From contig CAWUHX010000009.1 in assembly GCA_963922205.1 (NCBI GenBank), positions 2,294,001-2,358,000 on the forward strand: a stretch of DNA of 64,000 nucleotides, written 5' to 3'. Positions 12,904-23,439 of this stretch are shown in pieces. The stretch's first letter is position 1. Each line of letters begins with the position of its first letter. Source of the stretch: Romanomermis culicivorax. Taxonomy: Eukaryota; Nematoda; Enoplea; Mermithida; Mermithidae. The notes under the pieces are model-generated. The model was not told the origin of the DNA, did not search any database, and saw only the letters and a list, made by a program, of their open reading frames with translations. The translations under genes and the position numbers were made by a program.

Positions 12904-13190
12904 ATGCACGTCTCCGCCGTTTTCTTTTTCTTACTATTTTTCACGTTGCAACAACAACAAATCCACAATCAATCAACAAGTTTGTCCGATTGCGAACAAA
13001 AATTGTCGATTTTACAATCGTCCATGATTTATTTGCAAGATAAATTGTCGAAAAAGAAATCGGTGATTAAGTTACTGTTGTATGAAAATTGTATTTTTTG
13101 CAATTTTTTTCCGTCTCGCAGGAACAAGAATTATGTGAGTCGAAATGCAAAGAAAATTGCGACAAATTGAAGAAAGATTACTGTGACTGA
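12904..13190 (+). CDS. small secreted cysteine-containing protein, two exons
   Basis: Exon 1 is 12904-13062 (53 codons) and exon 2 is 13122-13190 (22 codons plus TGA). They are joined in phase 0 across a 59-base intron (TCG|GTGATT...CCGTCTCGCAG|GAA). The 75-aa product starts with a signal peptide (MHVSAVFFFLLFFTLQ). A Leu/Ile-spaced helix follows (CEQKLSILQSSMIYLQDKLS) that could form a coiled coil. The short tail is rich in Lys and Cys (LCESKCKENCDKLKKDYC). An AATAAA polyadenylation signal at 13233-13238 lies about 45 bases after the stop. A TATA-like GATAAAAGG sits near 12735. The gene is divergent from unc-60 and shares its roughly 650-base upstream region. I recognise no family. Frames continuing past 13062 read through the intron. 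Confidence 0.65.
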
Positions 13191-13239
13191 TTGTGTTCTT
13201 GATAAGCAAGTTTTGAACGTGCGGAAAAAGAAAATAAAG

Positions 13240-16170
13240 TTTGATTTTCTTTAACTGGTTGTAAATATTAAGATTAAAAAGCAGGTAATATTTTACTTTT
13301 TTTTCATTTCTTGCTAAACCATATATCCCATAGGACTAAAGATTCGTGAGCACTCAATTAACCCTTACCTCAAACTTTCTGAGAAAAAGGAACAATTGTA
13401 AAAGTTTTATGTAAACGATTTTGGTGTTGTTATTTTTCCATCTGAGCAAGCATTTTCTTAAAAAACGGGCTGTAGTTACTCTAATCAGTAGAAAGTTAGC
13501 TTGATTCAGATTTCTATCTACACCAATCTTACTCATTTTTTTATACTTTGTTTGCACTGTGCAGGTTTTTTATTTTGTCTGCATTTTTGGAATGTAAATG
13601 GCTCAAATGCTCTGATGCTATTATCTTTACAAAAAATTGTAAATCGATATCTGAACGGTTATAACTCTGCGACTGTTGCTGACAGCCATGCCTCAGGCTA
13701 CCCGTTGATGCAAGAAATTTGATTGTAAAGTAAAATTTGATAGATTTCATCTAGAACAAAAATTTCGCCGAAAAGTCGAAGATGGATTTGGGCTAAATTT
13801 TATAAGTCGGTTCCCGGCCTTCAGCCTAATTATTGTATATGAGTTGTTTGCTAATTTTAAGCATGGATTTCTGTGACTAGTGAGTAGACATTTATTTTTC
13901 CTTTAAAATTTTCCTTAGGCTTGGGCTTCGGGTACAGAGCTGCGCCCGAGCGCTGTCGAGGCTCTTCCAAATGAAGTTGTTAGCTAAAATAGTGTCAAGG
14001 GTTTTAAAGGAATATAGTGTTAAAACTTTCTGGTGAAATTATGTAGTGGTAAACGTATTAAGTCCATAGGCTGGTGGTCCAGGTTCGATTCTGGAAATAG
14101 GTAGGATTTTTCTGTAGTGACAAGGACTATGTGAGATGTGTGCAGATTTTATGCAAATGAGTTCCTGAGTGCCATGAGCGCCTGGATTTTCGTACTGATC
14201 TGGATAGCTGGCATCTTGAGGAGTCCAAAAATGCCAGTTTGGACCATAATTTGGAGGGTAACCGACTTGTAAAAAATCCCTGAATTTGGATAGAACAGAT
14301 TCTCAAAATAGCTAATTTTCAAATAGTTATTTTTAGATTGGAAAATGGAGATTGGGCAGGGTAGACGTTTTGGTGCACGGCTTATTTGGTCCTCTGGTTG
14401 ATACTGATTGTCACACATTTTGGTACGAATCGCTAGATTTCTGACATTATGGTTCTATAGCATGTGTTTTCAAATTACAGTGTCACATTAAGTAGAAATT
14501 GGGAGCCATGTCACATTAACTGAAGTGGTGATCAGTCACATTGATGGGAAACCCATACCATATCCCATAGGCAGTATGGTCATGTCACTCGAAGTGGCAT
14601 GCTGTGACCCTGTTGGGTGGCTCCGTGAGGTTATCTACTTCGGGAACCTAACCCAGCTGGTGCTATCACAGGAAAACCTTTGGTGTACCTCGGCCTTGTC
14701 CTTGGGTTCAGCTGTAGAGTAATGGACAATGCCGCCGGGTCAAGGGTGACAATCCCTTGTCCTCATTCACTGAGAATGAGAGACGGTGCCATTCGCAGAA
14801 TGGCGTACTGTAGGGGACCCGATTGTTAACCCAAATCCCCTTATTGGCCCTGACCTTAGGGGTCTGAGGGCTTTCTCAACTGAGGGTACTTCCAAGGAAA
14901 CTAGCTTAAGGAGGATTCCCACAAATATACCCTCAACAATAATAACCCCTGAGAAGACTCACTAAATCCTCTTCTCAAAGTACTCGGCACTGGGTGACAG
15001 GTTCAAGGGTCAAAGCATGGGTCCTACGGATGGCAGTGAGCGGGTACGGGAATCTGGAGTGATTCGCCGTAAACGGTGATGCAGCTGCTGGTCAGCAGGC
15101 GATGGTATCAGGCGTTTCCTTGGGGAGGGCAACGGGGTTCTTGCTCAACGGCGACGGGGGGTGAGCTCCTACGATTGGGTTACTGTAACTGGCAAGGTAA
15201 AAGGAGGCCGGAGGCGAGAATATGCAAATTTATTCGACAGGCGGCGAACGCAGTTGAAATATGTAAATTAATATAATAAAGGCGACGAATGGCAAACGCG
15301 AGATGCAGGCTAAAAGATGCAACAGTGATTAGGCCCAAAAATGAGTGAAAAACTAACGAAACATGCCCTTTTAAAGGGCCCCATAAACTACAGTATGCCT
15401 TGGGTGGAGTTAACACTCCCCCAAGCAAACTTCTGCAGCGGAAATCGCTGCAGAAGATGCCTATGGTCACATAGACATTTTTCAGTTCACAACACTAAGC
15501 ATTGGGGCGAGTTTTCACTCTCCATGCTTAGCATAGGAACGTCATCTAGTGAGAATTTCAAACTAGTCGTTTCACGTTGCCAAACATCGCTAGTTTTTTA
15601 CTGATAAGAGGTGCATGTTGTGCTCCAATTACAGCGATGAGCTCGGAGAGCTTATCTCTAATGGAAATTCTTGACTAGCGGGTACATACTGTAGTCTATG
15701 TGTGCGATAGAAAATAATAAATCGAAACGGAAATAAAAGTATGCAAATGCAACAGAAATGAAACATAAAAAAGGTACACACAGAAATAGCATGTAAAAGT
15801 TATAAAACCGAAATGTAAAATTGAGGTAAATCACTGTAACACAAAACGTAACGAAAAACATAACAAATAGTTGTGATGTGAATCACGTGAGGTTCAATGA
15901 AATTTGTCGGCACGTGACACAGCGGTCCTTCAAAAAAGGGTGTCCTCGTCCTTGTATATCAGGTGTGGCATGTCCGTGGAGGTCAAACGTCCGGGTAGAG
16001 GTGAGGGGGGTGGTCGATGGTCCAGTGGTTTTTCGGTGCGTTTTGGCTCATGGAGTTATGTCAATGGTGCGCGGAGTTGCAGACGTCAATTGGAAATGCG
16101 TGGAGTTGCTGACGTCAATTGATCCATTTGGTGGAGTTGCCAATTGTCGATTGATTCATAAAATCTGTAA
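13240..16170. other. no supportable gene; GC-richer segment of probable repeat origin at 14.5-16.1 kb
   Basis: From 13.24 to about 14.45 kb the DNA is AT-rich with no protein-like frame. From about 14.5 to 16.1 kb composition changes to GC-richer DNA with many stops in all frames, for example around CCCAAATCCCCTTATTGG and GGAAATCGCTGCAGAAG. It could be a decayed LTR or SINE-like body. The motif ACAGCGGTCCTTC followed by AAAAA and CCTCGTCC near 15918-15950 recurs near 22386-22420 on the other side of the LTR element, marking a dispersed repeat. Confidence 0.4.
14037..14105 (+). other. tRNA-like sequence (possible SINE head or tRNA pseudogene)
   Basis: An A-box-like TAGTGGTAAACG (14044-14055) is followed 38 bases later by a B-box-like GGTTCGATTCT (14082-14092). 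The latter is flanked by TCCAG/CTGGA, which pair around it. The acceptor stem does not close, so a functional tRNA is unlikely. It may be the promoter head of a tRNA-derived SINE extending to the right. Confidence 0.35.
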
Positions 16171-16174
16171 TGAA

Positions 16175-16178
16175 ACTA
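16175..16178. repeat. left target-site duplication of LTR element (ACTA)
   Basis: ACTA directly precedes TGTTGGG at the 5' LTR. The same ACTA follows the last CAACA of the 3' LTR at 21982-21985. A perfect 4-base duplication shows a complete integrase-type insertion. Confidence 0.85.
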
Positions 16179-16793
16179 TGTTGGGCACCCTGTTGATGCC
16201 AATTCGTGTGGGGAAATCGACATGCAAATTGACGACAGGGACGACCAGCGGCGCAAACATTTGCATAGAATAGAGCGCCACAAAAAGACCAAAAAAGATA
16301 GTGAAAATCATTCTTCACTTTATATTGTTTTTTATTATATTTTTGACATATTTGCTGGCGTCCCTAAATACAATTTTCCCAGCAACTTGTTTTCTTATTG
16401 AGTATTGCACTGTGGTATACCTACATTCTTTTTACATATTTCGCCGGACTTATTGCTTAATATATTCGTTTGTTTATTTAGATAATCCGCGTCGACGAAG
16501 GCGGAGGGCCAGAGGCCCAGGCGCCGGCTTACGTCAAGTAAGTTTTGGGAAACCCCTTTCGGGTTATACCCAAGTAAGTTTATCCCTGAGGGGATTCCTT
16601 GTCTCATCTAGGAGACTGCGGAGGTCCTTGGTAAGGCCCCCGTATTTAGAACATAGTTTATCTTTGTTGTTGTAGGTCTGGGGATAACCGGACTGTTGCA
16701 CTAATCACCGAGGCTTAGCCAAGGTATCAGTTCTAACAGGTCAGTTCAGACCCAATCTTTTCTTACGCCTCTTAAGGAAAGACCTGCACAACA
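16179..16793 (+). repeat. 5' LTR, 615 bp
   Basis: Begins TGTTGGGCACC and ends CCTGCACAACA, so it is bounded by the perfect inverted pentamer TGTTG/CAACA. It is the same length as the 3' copy and differs at only nine or so positions that I could count (about 98.5% identical). The sequence following it, AGTGGTGGCCACTAAC, is the presumed tRNA primer-binding site (TGGTGG...). Confidence 0.93.
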
Positions 16794-16848
16794 AGTGGTG
16801 GCCACTAACAGGATTTTATTGGTCATCTTTGCCGCCATTCACTACGGC

Positions 16849-19800
16849 ATGGCCAATCAACTGCTTATGCAAATGCAGATTTTCGACCATGACAAGGTGG
16901 ATCCCAAGCAGATCAACACCATTGCCCTACATTTCTATCAACAATATCTAATGATTCCGGGCAACGTGAATCGAGAAATGGGGCTAGGTACCCCAGTTAT
17001 GGAAACCGATCAGGTTCAACCAAATATGGTCTATCACATGATGAAGTGTGAAATGTATAACCGTTGGGCTGTACAAATGCAGGGAAATAACACAGGTTAT
17101 TATACCGCGCCCACGGAGTGTAATCCAGTTCGTCCTCAGGGAGTTCAGCTGCCAAGTGGCTTCTATCCACTGCTTCCAAGAGATAACAAACCAATGAAGG
17201 ACGATGGATACACTACAGATAGTGATCCCGACGAAATCCAGGACGTCCAGATACCAGACTGGGTTAATATTTCAAAAGATATCCTGGAAAATCTCAAGTC
17301 AGGTGGAACCTATTGGGATTTAGACGGAAAAATTTCTTTGACTTTATACGAAAACGCCAAGCTATACTGGCAACAAGCTGGGAAGCCCGATCAAATACCT
17401 GATGAGGTGTTTTCAGCAAATAACCACTACCCAGTGGGTATCGAGGGCCATAGACAGGCCTATAAGACCAATTTTTATAGGCCAAACTTGGCAAAAATTT
17501 CAGGTATGCTAGATGAGCGAAACTTTCCAGAGTTAGAGGTCATCTGCAAATTTATGCCATTGGCCTACCATTTGGCATGGCCTCATTCCAGAGCGGAGTG
17601 CGATTATGAAACTAGCGCTCTGCTGAACTATAACTTTCTAAATAGTTATACTAAAGAAGGCCAGGAAATGATAAAGAAAATGTCCTGGAAGTCAGGCGAC
17701 CGCCTGGCTTACTATTTAGAGTTAGCAGCGACGCTACCGCCGTCGGAACCCCGCTTTCCATCTAAAAAAGGGGTATACGCATGGCAGAATCGGTTCGGAT
17801 TTGTCCCGCTACGATTTCGAGAAGCCGAGGAAATCCTACAAATTGGCGACGACAAATCGTTATTGAAGGACGGAGCCTACAAGGTAAATCCTTATTTTTA
17901 TGTAACTTTTTACTACGTAGGCTTCGAGACTTTAACGCCGGGACTGTGGTATCCGATGACGGAAGACGCATCGCCGACCGATTATCCAATTACGTACGCA
18001 CCGAGAAATCCGCTCGAGCTCAGACCGGAGTTTGTCAGCAAAAGCTTCCGGGAGAGAACAATCGCTTCGGAAATGCCCGGGTATACACTTACATATACCC
18101 CAGCCGGTGAGTTAATATCTAAGGTACCGGTAAATCGTCCCTCAACTTCCCAAACGGCGCAAGCCGGAGGGACGGGACAGGTTAAAGCGCAGCCGCAGGC
18201 CCTAGCGCCAGTGGTCAAAGCTACACCAGCTTTGGACACTGCTGCTACGCAGGCAGCCGCAGTAGTTGTCGTGGTGCCACAGCCAATCCAACCAGCGGTG
18301 GCACAGCCGACTCAAGTACCTCAAGTACAGCAACCGGCCGAGCCTGAGCCAGAGGTTGTCACCATAATGCAATCAGTACCTCCAGCACCAGCTGTGTTAC
18401 CAGCTAAAGTAAAACAACTCTTGCCGAAGATACGAAATTCAGACTCTGAGTCCAGTTCAGAGGAGGATGTTGAAGAAGAAGAAGAGGGTGAAATTCTGGA
18501 ATCTGAGGGCCAGACATCAGAAAATAAGGATGCGATGGAGGCCAAGACTCAGAAACAGGCTATTGAGGAGGAAAAAATCCAGACTCAAATTGATGAAGCA
18601 GTCACTAAAATGTCGGGAATCGATGTCAGACTGGAGAAGATGCAGGAAGCATCCCAGGAGATACCTGTGAAGGCCAAAGATCCTAAGGATCACGACCGAC
18701 AAGCGAAGCAAGAGGCCCTACAGGCCAAAATTCAAGAACAGAGAAGGCTGACGCAGCAGGAATTCCTGCCTCAGAGGGCAATCCAAAGGAAGCTGAAGGA
18801 GCAGGCACTAGCCGATGATAGCTCAGATTCAGCCATTGCAGCGACAGAGCTGATGCGGAGGGGAAGAATTGCCGAGGAAGGTATTCCTGGAATTTATTCC
18901 CCAGACAAAGTTCAGCAGATGTTAGCTGAAGGGATGTCGGAAAAATTTATCCGGCACCTAGCCAAGGAAAAGGTAAGGCGCAGAAAGAGGATAGGTAAGG
19001 CCAAGCGACGCAGACTTGCAGCTCAAGGACAGCAGCAACAAGGAGCGGCCGCCACCGGATCCGAAAACGACGCCTATGATACGGCCGAAGAAACAACGAC
19101 CCCACAATACTCGACGAGCCAAAAGTCGAGATCGGAGACTTCAAAGAGTCAGACGAGAACGGAGACTTCAAAAAGTCAGACAGGAACGGAGACCTCCATA
19201 GGCCAGACAAAATCGGATAGGACAACAGGGTCCACTGCGACAACTTCGTACACTCAGACGCGAACGGTATCGAAAACCGGCGGAGAGGTTAGTACTTCTT
19301 CTGGCAAAAGCAAATCCGTGCCCTCCAGCTATACCGCAAGAAGTAGCAAACCTGCGGGAAGCGTATTGGTGAAGCCCGATCTTGAATCGGAGGAGAAATT
19401 GATCAAGAAGGTCAAACTGAATGTGGTAGCTAGTAGACCCGAAAGGGAACCACAGCAGTTTGTCACTCCTGGTCAATTAGCCGAAACTCTGATTGATTAT
19501 TGGGAGTGGCAACGGGAACAAAGGCGTTTAATTGGGCCGATCTCATTTGAAAATCCAGAGGTTGCCAATTATTTCGCCTTTGATCGGCAAGAACGGCCGA
19601 TAATTTACAGAATGGTCAATGACGCCATGGCCGAAATTCACGAAAATTACCGCCAGCAATTCGAAATGCAGGGCGGATTTATGTTTGACGGAGAGCGCAT
19701 CCCTGAAGAGATCTGGGAATGGATCATTTTAATTCTCATCCCCAGATGGCTTCAGGACTACGATGCCTCAGACGTCTTTACGGCCATTAGGTATGTGACC

Positions 19801-20604
19801 CTAATGATCTTTCTTCAGTTGGATTTCGCTCCGATCACGCCAACGGCAATTGGTAGGTGGTATGCCCAGGTGTGTTCGTTTGCGAACAGACAACTAGTCG
19901 TTGAGGCCCAGGGAAACCGCGTAGACGATGTCTACATTGCAGCCTTTAATCAATATATTTTTATGGGCTCGCAAAGGTTAAACCAGATGGGTGTTAAGAG
20001 GAAGGCACCAGGCAATGACAAGTCGCAAGCTGATAAATATCAGCGAACGGCTGCCAAGAGCCCAAGTAAGTTTAAAGTGCCTAGACTCCCTCCGGCTAAG
20101 AAACAACCACCGATGATACAACAATCATCGGCTACGACCAGCCAGAGGTCATATAGTGAAGCTGCTAGCACTTCTTACAAAAGTCCGCTTTCTCGGTCAA
20201 AATCAATTTCATCAAAATCTCTTAATTCAACTTACCGGACACAAAAACCACAACGCAGCAGCTCCACTAGCAGTGGTCAAAGGCAGCAGGGGAGAGACGA
20301 TATGTTCTCAAACCCGGCCCCGTATAGGGCTAGACCGGGGTATGACCAGGGTCAACCCAGAGGAGGCTTCAGAGGGCGCCCTCAGCGACCCTACGGAGGC
20401 CGAGGATCCTGGCAACACCAAGGTCAAGACCCGGATGCTCAATTCCATAATCCGAATTTTATGCCGCTAGGTAGACGCGGCGGGAGCCAACAAGGCCAAA
20501 ATCGTGGCCAAGATGGAGGTCATACCCGAGGCCAACCAGGTCAGAGGGGGTACTATCAAGGTAGACCTCGAGGAGGTTACCGAGGCGGCGGGCAGCAGCA
20601 GTAA
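16849..20604 (+). CDS. Gag-like structural protein of the LTR element, 1251 aa
   Basis: The first ATG of the open frame is at 16849; the frame is open from 16705, but an upstream start would be GTG. The N-terminal 430 or so residues are a folded-looking region rich in Tyr, Trp and Pro. A Pro/Gln/Ala-rich linker follows, then an acidic Ser/Glu run (near 18440-18500), a Lys/Gln-rich helical part and a basic RRRKR stretch (near 18980). After Ser/Thr repeats of the type ETSKSQT (19.1-19.25 kb), a second folded block begins around 19450 and ends near 19980. The tail is basic and RGG/RG-rich with Gln-Gly repeats, a composition typical of RNA binding. There is no CCHC zinc knuckle; the RGG tail may replace it. 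No similarity to polymerase proteins is visible. The role as Gag is inferred from position; the exact family is unknown to me. Confidence 0.8.
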   Translation: MANQLLMQMQIFDHDKVDPKQINTIALHFYQQYLMIPGNVNREMGLGTPVMETDQVQPNMVYHMMKCEMYNRWAVQMQGNNTGYYTAPTECNPVRPQGVQLPSGFYPLLPRDNKPMKDDGYTTDSDPDEIQDVQIPDWVNISKDILENLKSGGTYWDLDGKISLTLYENAKLYWQQAGKPDQIPDEVFSANNHYPVGIEGHRQAYKTNFYRPNLAKISGMLDERNFPELEVICKFMPLAYHLAWPHSRAECDYETSALLNYNFLNSYTKEGQEMIKKMSWKSGDRLAYYLELAATLPPSEPRFPSKKGVYAWQNRFGFVPLRFREAEEILQIGDDKSLLKDGAYKVNPYFYVTFYYVGFETLTPGLWYPMTEDASPTDYPITYAPRNPLELRPEFVSKSFRERTIASEMPGYTLTYTPAGELISKVPVNRPSTSQTAQAGGTGQVKAQPQALAPVVKATPALDTAATQAAAVVVVVPQPIQPAVAQPTQVPQVQQPAEPEPEVVTIMQSVPPAPAVLPAKVKQLLPKIRNSDSESSSEEDVEEEEEGEILESEGQTSENKDAMEAKTQKQAIEEEKIQTQIDEAVTKMSGIDVRLEKMQEASQEIPVKAKDPKDHDRQAKQEALQAKIQEQRRLTQQEFLPQRAIQRKLKEQALADDSSDSAIAATELMRRGRIAEEGIPGIYSPDKVQQMLAEGMSEKFIRHLAKEKVRRRKRIGKAKRRRLAAQGQQQQGAAATGSENDAYDTAEETTTPQYSTSQKSRSETSKSQTRTETSKSQTGTETSIGQTKSDRTTGSTATTSYTQTRTVSKTGGEVSTSSGKSKSVPSSYTARSSKPAGSVLVKPDLESEEKLIKKVKLNVVASRPEREPQQFVTPGQLAETLIDYWEWQREQRRLIGPISFENPEVANYFAFDRQERPIIYRMVNDAMAEIHENYRQQFEMQGGFMFDGERIPEEIWEWIILILIPRWLQDYDASDVFTAIRYVTLMIFLQLDFAPITPTAIGRWYAQVCSFANRQLVVEAQGNRVDDVYIAAFNQYIFMGSQRLNQMGVKRKAPGNDKSQADKYQRTAAKSPSKFKVPRLPPAKKQPPMIQQSSATTSQRSYSEAASTSYKSPLSRSKSISSKSLNSTYRTQKPQRSSSTSSGQRQQGRDDMFSNPAPYRARPGYDQGQPRGGFRGRPQRPYGGRGSWQHQGQDPDAQFHNPNFMPLGRRGGSQQGQNRGQDGGHTRGQPGQRGYYQGRPRGGYRGGGQQQ

Positions 20605-21366
20605 ATAGCCGCAAAATTTTGGCCCAAAAATTTCCTTTTTCCTACACATATTTTTACTTATTTCATAAAACACAAAACCCAAAAACAATAATAAAATCAC
20701 AAAAAATCCAAAAAAAAAAAAAAAAAAATCAAAAAACAAAAAATCCAAAAACATTATTTTCGGTGCTGCTGGCCATCAAAAATTTCTTTTTTTTGACAAA
20801 ACCGGTGCAAAACGCAACCGTAAAAAATATTTTAAAACTTTTGGCCACATTTTTGCTCAAATTTTTTTTTTTAGCGCATTTTAAAATTTTGTGATATCCA
20901 TACATTCCCCCGTCGTCTTTTTGTATCATCATATAATCTCGTATTTTAGTTTAATTTAGAAAAATAGAGACGCGGGAAATCGATTTGCATGCGGTTAGAC
21001 CCACGGCCAACGAATTGACACAGCATGCAGACCGAGCGGCCGAGCCCGAAACCGGCCACATTCGGCACCGACGTTTACGTCGCACTCCTTAGGGCAGGAG
21101 GTTATTCCATCAACGCCGAGGTCAAAATGGGCGTCACTTGCCAGCCATTGCGGCGAAGCCCTTGGTATTCGTTGCGTCCAACAACCAGCACAGGAGTTCT
21201 ATTAGGACAGACTGTGAAACGGGAGTCCGAGTGAGACAAACTGTTTATCAGGAGTCAGCCGGAATTGTAGATTTTTTCTTTTTTGATTAATGCCTTTTAA
21301 TGCCGGGGTAACCCGGCCAAAAGTTTTTTTTCTACCTCCCGTAGGTCGGTTTCGACGCGTGAGGGA
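20605..21366 (+). other. non-coding tail of the LTR element
   Basis: A 760-base stretch between the Gag-like stop and the right LTR. It holds an A-rich tract around 20700-20750, then a GC-richer part with a short 69-codon open frame at 21025-21234 that I cannot identify. It ends in GACGCGTGAGGGA, which sits where a polypurine tract should be. This is the space polymerase genes would occupy in an autonomous element, but it is too short for them. Confidence 0.6.
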
Positions 21367-21981
21367 TGTTGGGCACCCTGTTGATGCCAATTCGTGTGGG
21401 GAAATCGACATGCAAATCGACGACAGTGACGACCAGCGGCGCAGACATTTGCATAGAATGGAGCGCCACAAAAAGACCAAAAAAGATAGTGAAAATCATT
21501 CTTCACTTTATATCGTTTTTTATTATATTTTTGACATATTTGCTGGCGTCCCTAAATACAATTTTCCCAGCAACTTGTTTTCTTATTGAGTATTGCACTG
21601 TGGTATACCCACATTCTTTTTACATATTTCGCCGGACTTATTGCTTAATATATTCGTTTGTTTATTTAGATAATCTGCGTCGACGAAGGCGGAGGGCCAG
21701 AGGCCCAGGGGCCGGCTTACGTCAAGTAAGTTTTGGGAAACCCCTTTCGGGTTATACCCAAGTAAGTTTATCCCTGAGGGGATTCCTTGTCTCATCTAGG
21801 AGACTGCGGAGGTCCTTGGTAAGGCCCCGGTATTTAGAACATAGTTTATCTTTGTTGTTGTAGGTCTGGGGATAACCGGACTGTTGCACTAATCACCGAG
21901 GCTTAGCCAAGGTATCAGTTCTAACAGGTCAGTTCAGACCCAATCTTTTCTTACGCCTCTTAAGGAAAGACCTGCACAACA
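21367..21981 (+). repeat. 3' LTR, 615 bp
   Basis: Same bounds as the 5' copy: TGTTGGGCACC to CTGCACAACA, followed by the ACTA duplication at 21982-21985. The differences seen from the 5' copy are single-base and mostly transitions, with no indels. Confidence 0.93.
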
Positions 21982-22052
21982 ACTAAAAGAAAAATTTTGG
22001 GGGCGAGATATAGGCTATCACACGGATGCACCTGTGATATGAGGCAATACCC

Positions 22053-22302
22053 TATAGTCTGTTTTTTATAAAATGCTTCCAAATATAAAAGTGACACAAA
22101 TAAGTACTGTCGTCAAAATCGTTTACATAAAGTTCTTACTGTAAAATTTTTCACTCGAAAAATTTGTAAAGGTTAGATCAGTACGCCCACAAATTTCCAG
22201 TCTTACATGATATATTGTTTATTAGAAAATCGCAAAAATCTGAAACACTACTTGCTTTCCACTTTCATCATTCGGAAGCATTTCAAGAAAAACAGACTAT
22301 AG
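22053..22302. mobile_element. MITE, TATAGTCTG family, copy 1
   Basis: Palindromic element of about 250 bp. Starts TATAGTCTGTTTTTTATAAA, ends AAGAAAAACAGACTATA. Both halves contain ATGCTTCCAAAT / TTCGGAAGCAT and an AAAGTG...CACTTT pair. The interior includes GTTTACATAAAG. TA at both outer edges suggests a Tc1/mariner-type TA duplication. No coding capacity. Confidence 0.85.
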
Positions 22303-22890
22303 TTTAGATGCATTGGTTGCTGCTCATTCTCTTCTTTACTCTGCTGTCCCAGCATGGAACAGGGGTGGGTATTCTGTGAGGGGCACAGCGGTCCTTCGAA
22401 AAAGGACGACCTCGTCCGTAAGTCAACTAAAGAATAGAAGAGCCACTTGATTACGGGTCGGAGACCTCTGCATCAAGATGTTGGTCAATGAGATCTTGTG
22501 TAAAATCTCTTGTGTAAAAAAATAGGATATTATATTTTTCGTTCTAAACACAAATTTTTTAAGATCAGCTAAAATATTGCATACTTCGAGAAACAGTAAA
22601 TTTCGAATCGCTTTGGCTTCTTGACACTACAGACTTAAAACCTGTTTTGAGCAGTTTTAATACGTTTTCCGGTGAAAATTCTAAAAAAAACAATGCCGTA
22701 ATGCATTCTTTAGCCCAAAGTGAACTGAGTTATGTTACACTGTAGCCCATTCAATTTAAAATGTTGAATTTGAAACGGAATCCTCACTGAATGGAAAACT
22801 TTGCATTGTAGCAAAGCGCCAAATTTTCCTAAAATAAAGTCAATGTCATGAAAAAAACAACATGCTCCTGTTTATTCGGATAGAACTTTG

Positions 22891-23140
22891 TATAGTCCGT
22901 CTTTTTTGAAATGCTTCTAAAAAATAAAAGTGGAAAGCAAGTAGTATTTCAGATTTTTGCGATTTTCTAATGAACAATGTGTCATATAGGTCTGGAAATT
23001 TCTGAGCTTGCCGAACCCACCTTTAACAATTTTTCGACTGAAAATTTTTACGGTAAAAGCTTTATGTAAACGATTTTGACGACAGTACTGATTTGTGTCA
23101 CTTTTCTATTTGGAAGCACTTTAGAAAAAAACAGACTATA
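22891..23140. mobile_element. MITE, TATAGTCTG family, copy 2
   Basis: Starts TATAGTCCGTCTTTTTTGAA and ends AAAAAACAGACTATA, in the opposite internal order to copy 1. It contains GGAAAGCAAGTAGTATTTCAG and AAACGATTTTGACGACAG, which recur in the other copies. Confidence 0.85.
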
Positions 23141-23178
23141 GATATACCCGTACCATCATTCCAGAAAGTCTGACCACT

Positions 23179-23406
23179 TATAGTTCGTTTTCTATAAAAT
23201 GCTTCCAAATTTAAAAATAACAAAAATTCTCGCTATTGTCAAAATTTTTTACTGCAAGATTTTTCCTTCAAAAAATTGTTGACGGTGGTTGAGTAAGCCT
23301 AGAAATTTTAAGAAATTTTAGAATTTAGTCAGAAATCATAGAAAAATGGAATAGTACTTGCATTCCACTTTTATAATTCGGTAGCATAGCAAAAAAGACA
23401 GACTAT
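23179..23406. mobile_element. MITE, TATAGTCTG family, copy 3
   Basis: Starts TATAGTTCGTTTTCTATAAA and ends AAAAGACAGACTATA; about 228 bp with the same ATGCTTCCAAAT inner motif near the left end. Confidence 0.8.
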
Positions 23407-23439
23407 AACTAGGTTATTGAAGCAAATTTTTAGCCTGTT

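Larger units (their letters stand above)
16179..21981 (+). mobile_element. complete non-autonomous LTR retrotransposon with Gag-like ORF only
   Basis: A 5.8 kb element: two 615-bp LTRs, a 4-bp ACTA target duplication, a TGGTGG primer site after the left LTR, and a purine run GAGGGA just before the right LTR. The 4.57 kb interior holds a single long ORF (16849-20604) and about 760 bases of non-coding tail, including a poly-A-rich tract at 20.70-20.73 kb. I find no protease, reverse transcriptase (no Y-x-D-D region), RNase H or integrase frame, so mobility would need enzymes supplied from elsewhere. The near-identity of the LTRs points to recent insertion. The TGTTG termini and 4-bp duplication fit Ty3/gypsy or BEL-like integrases. 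Confidence 0.9.

Noticed and set aside
16795..16848. GTG codon as start of the LTR element's ORF
   Set aside because: GTG is not a usual eukaryotic start; it overlaps the primer-binding site, and an ATG follows 54 bases later.
17781..20470. Several 60-110 aa frames on both strands within the Gag-like ORF
   Set aside because: Shadow frames of the long ORF.
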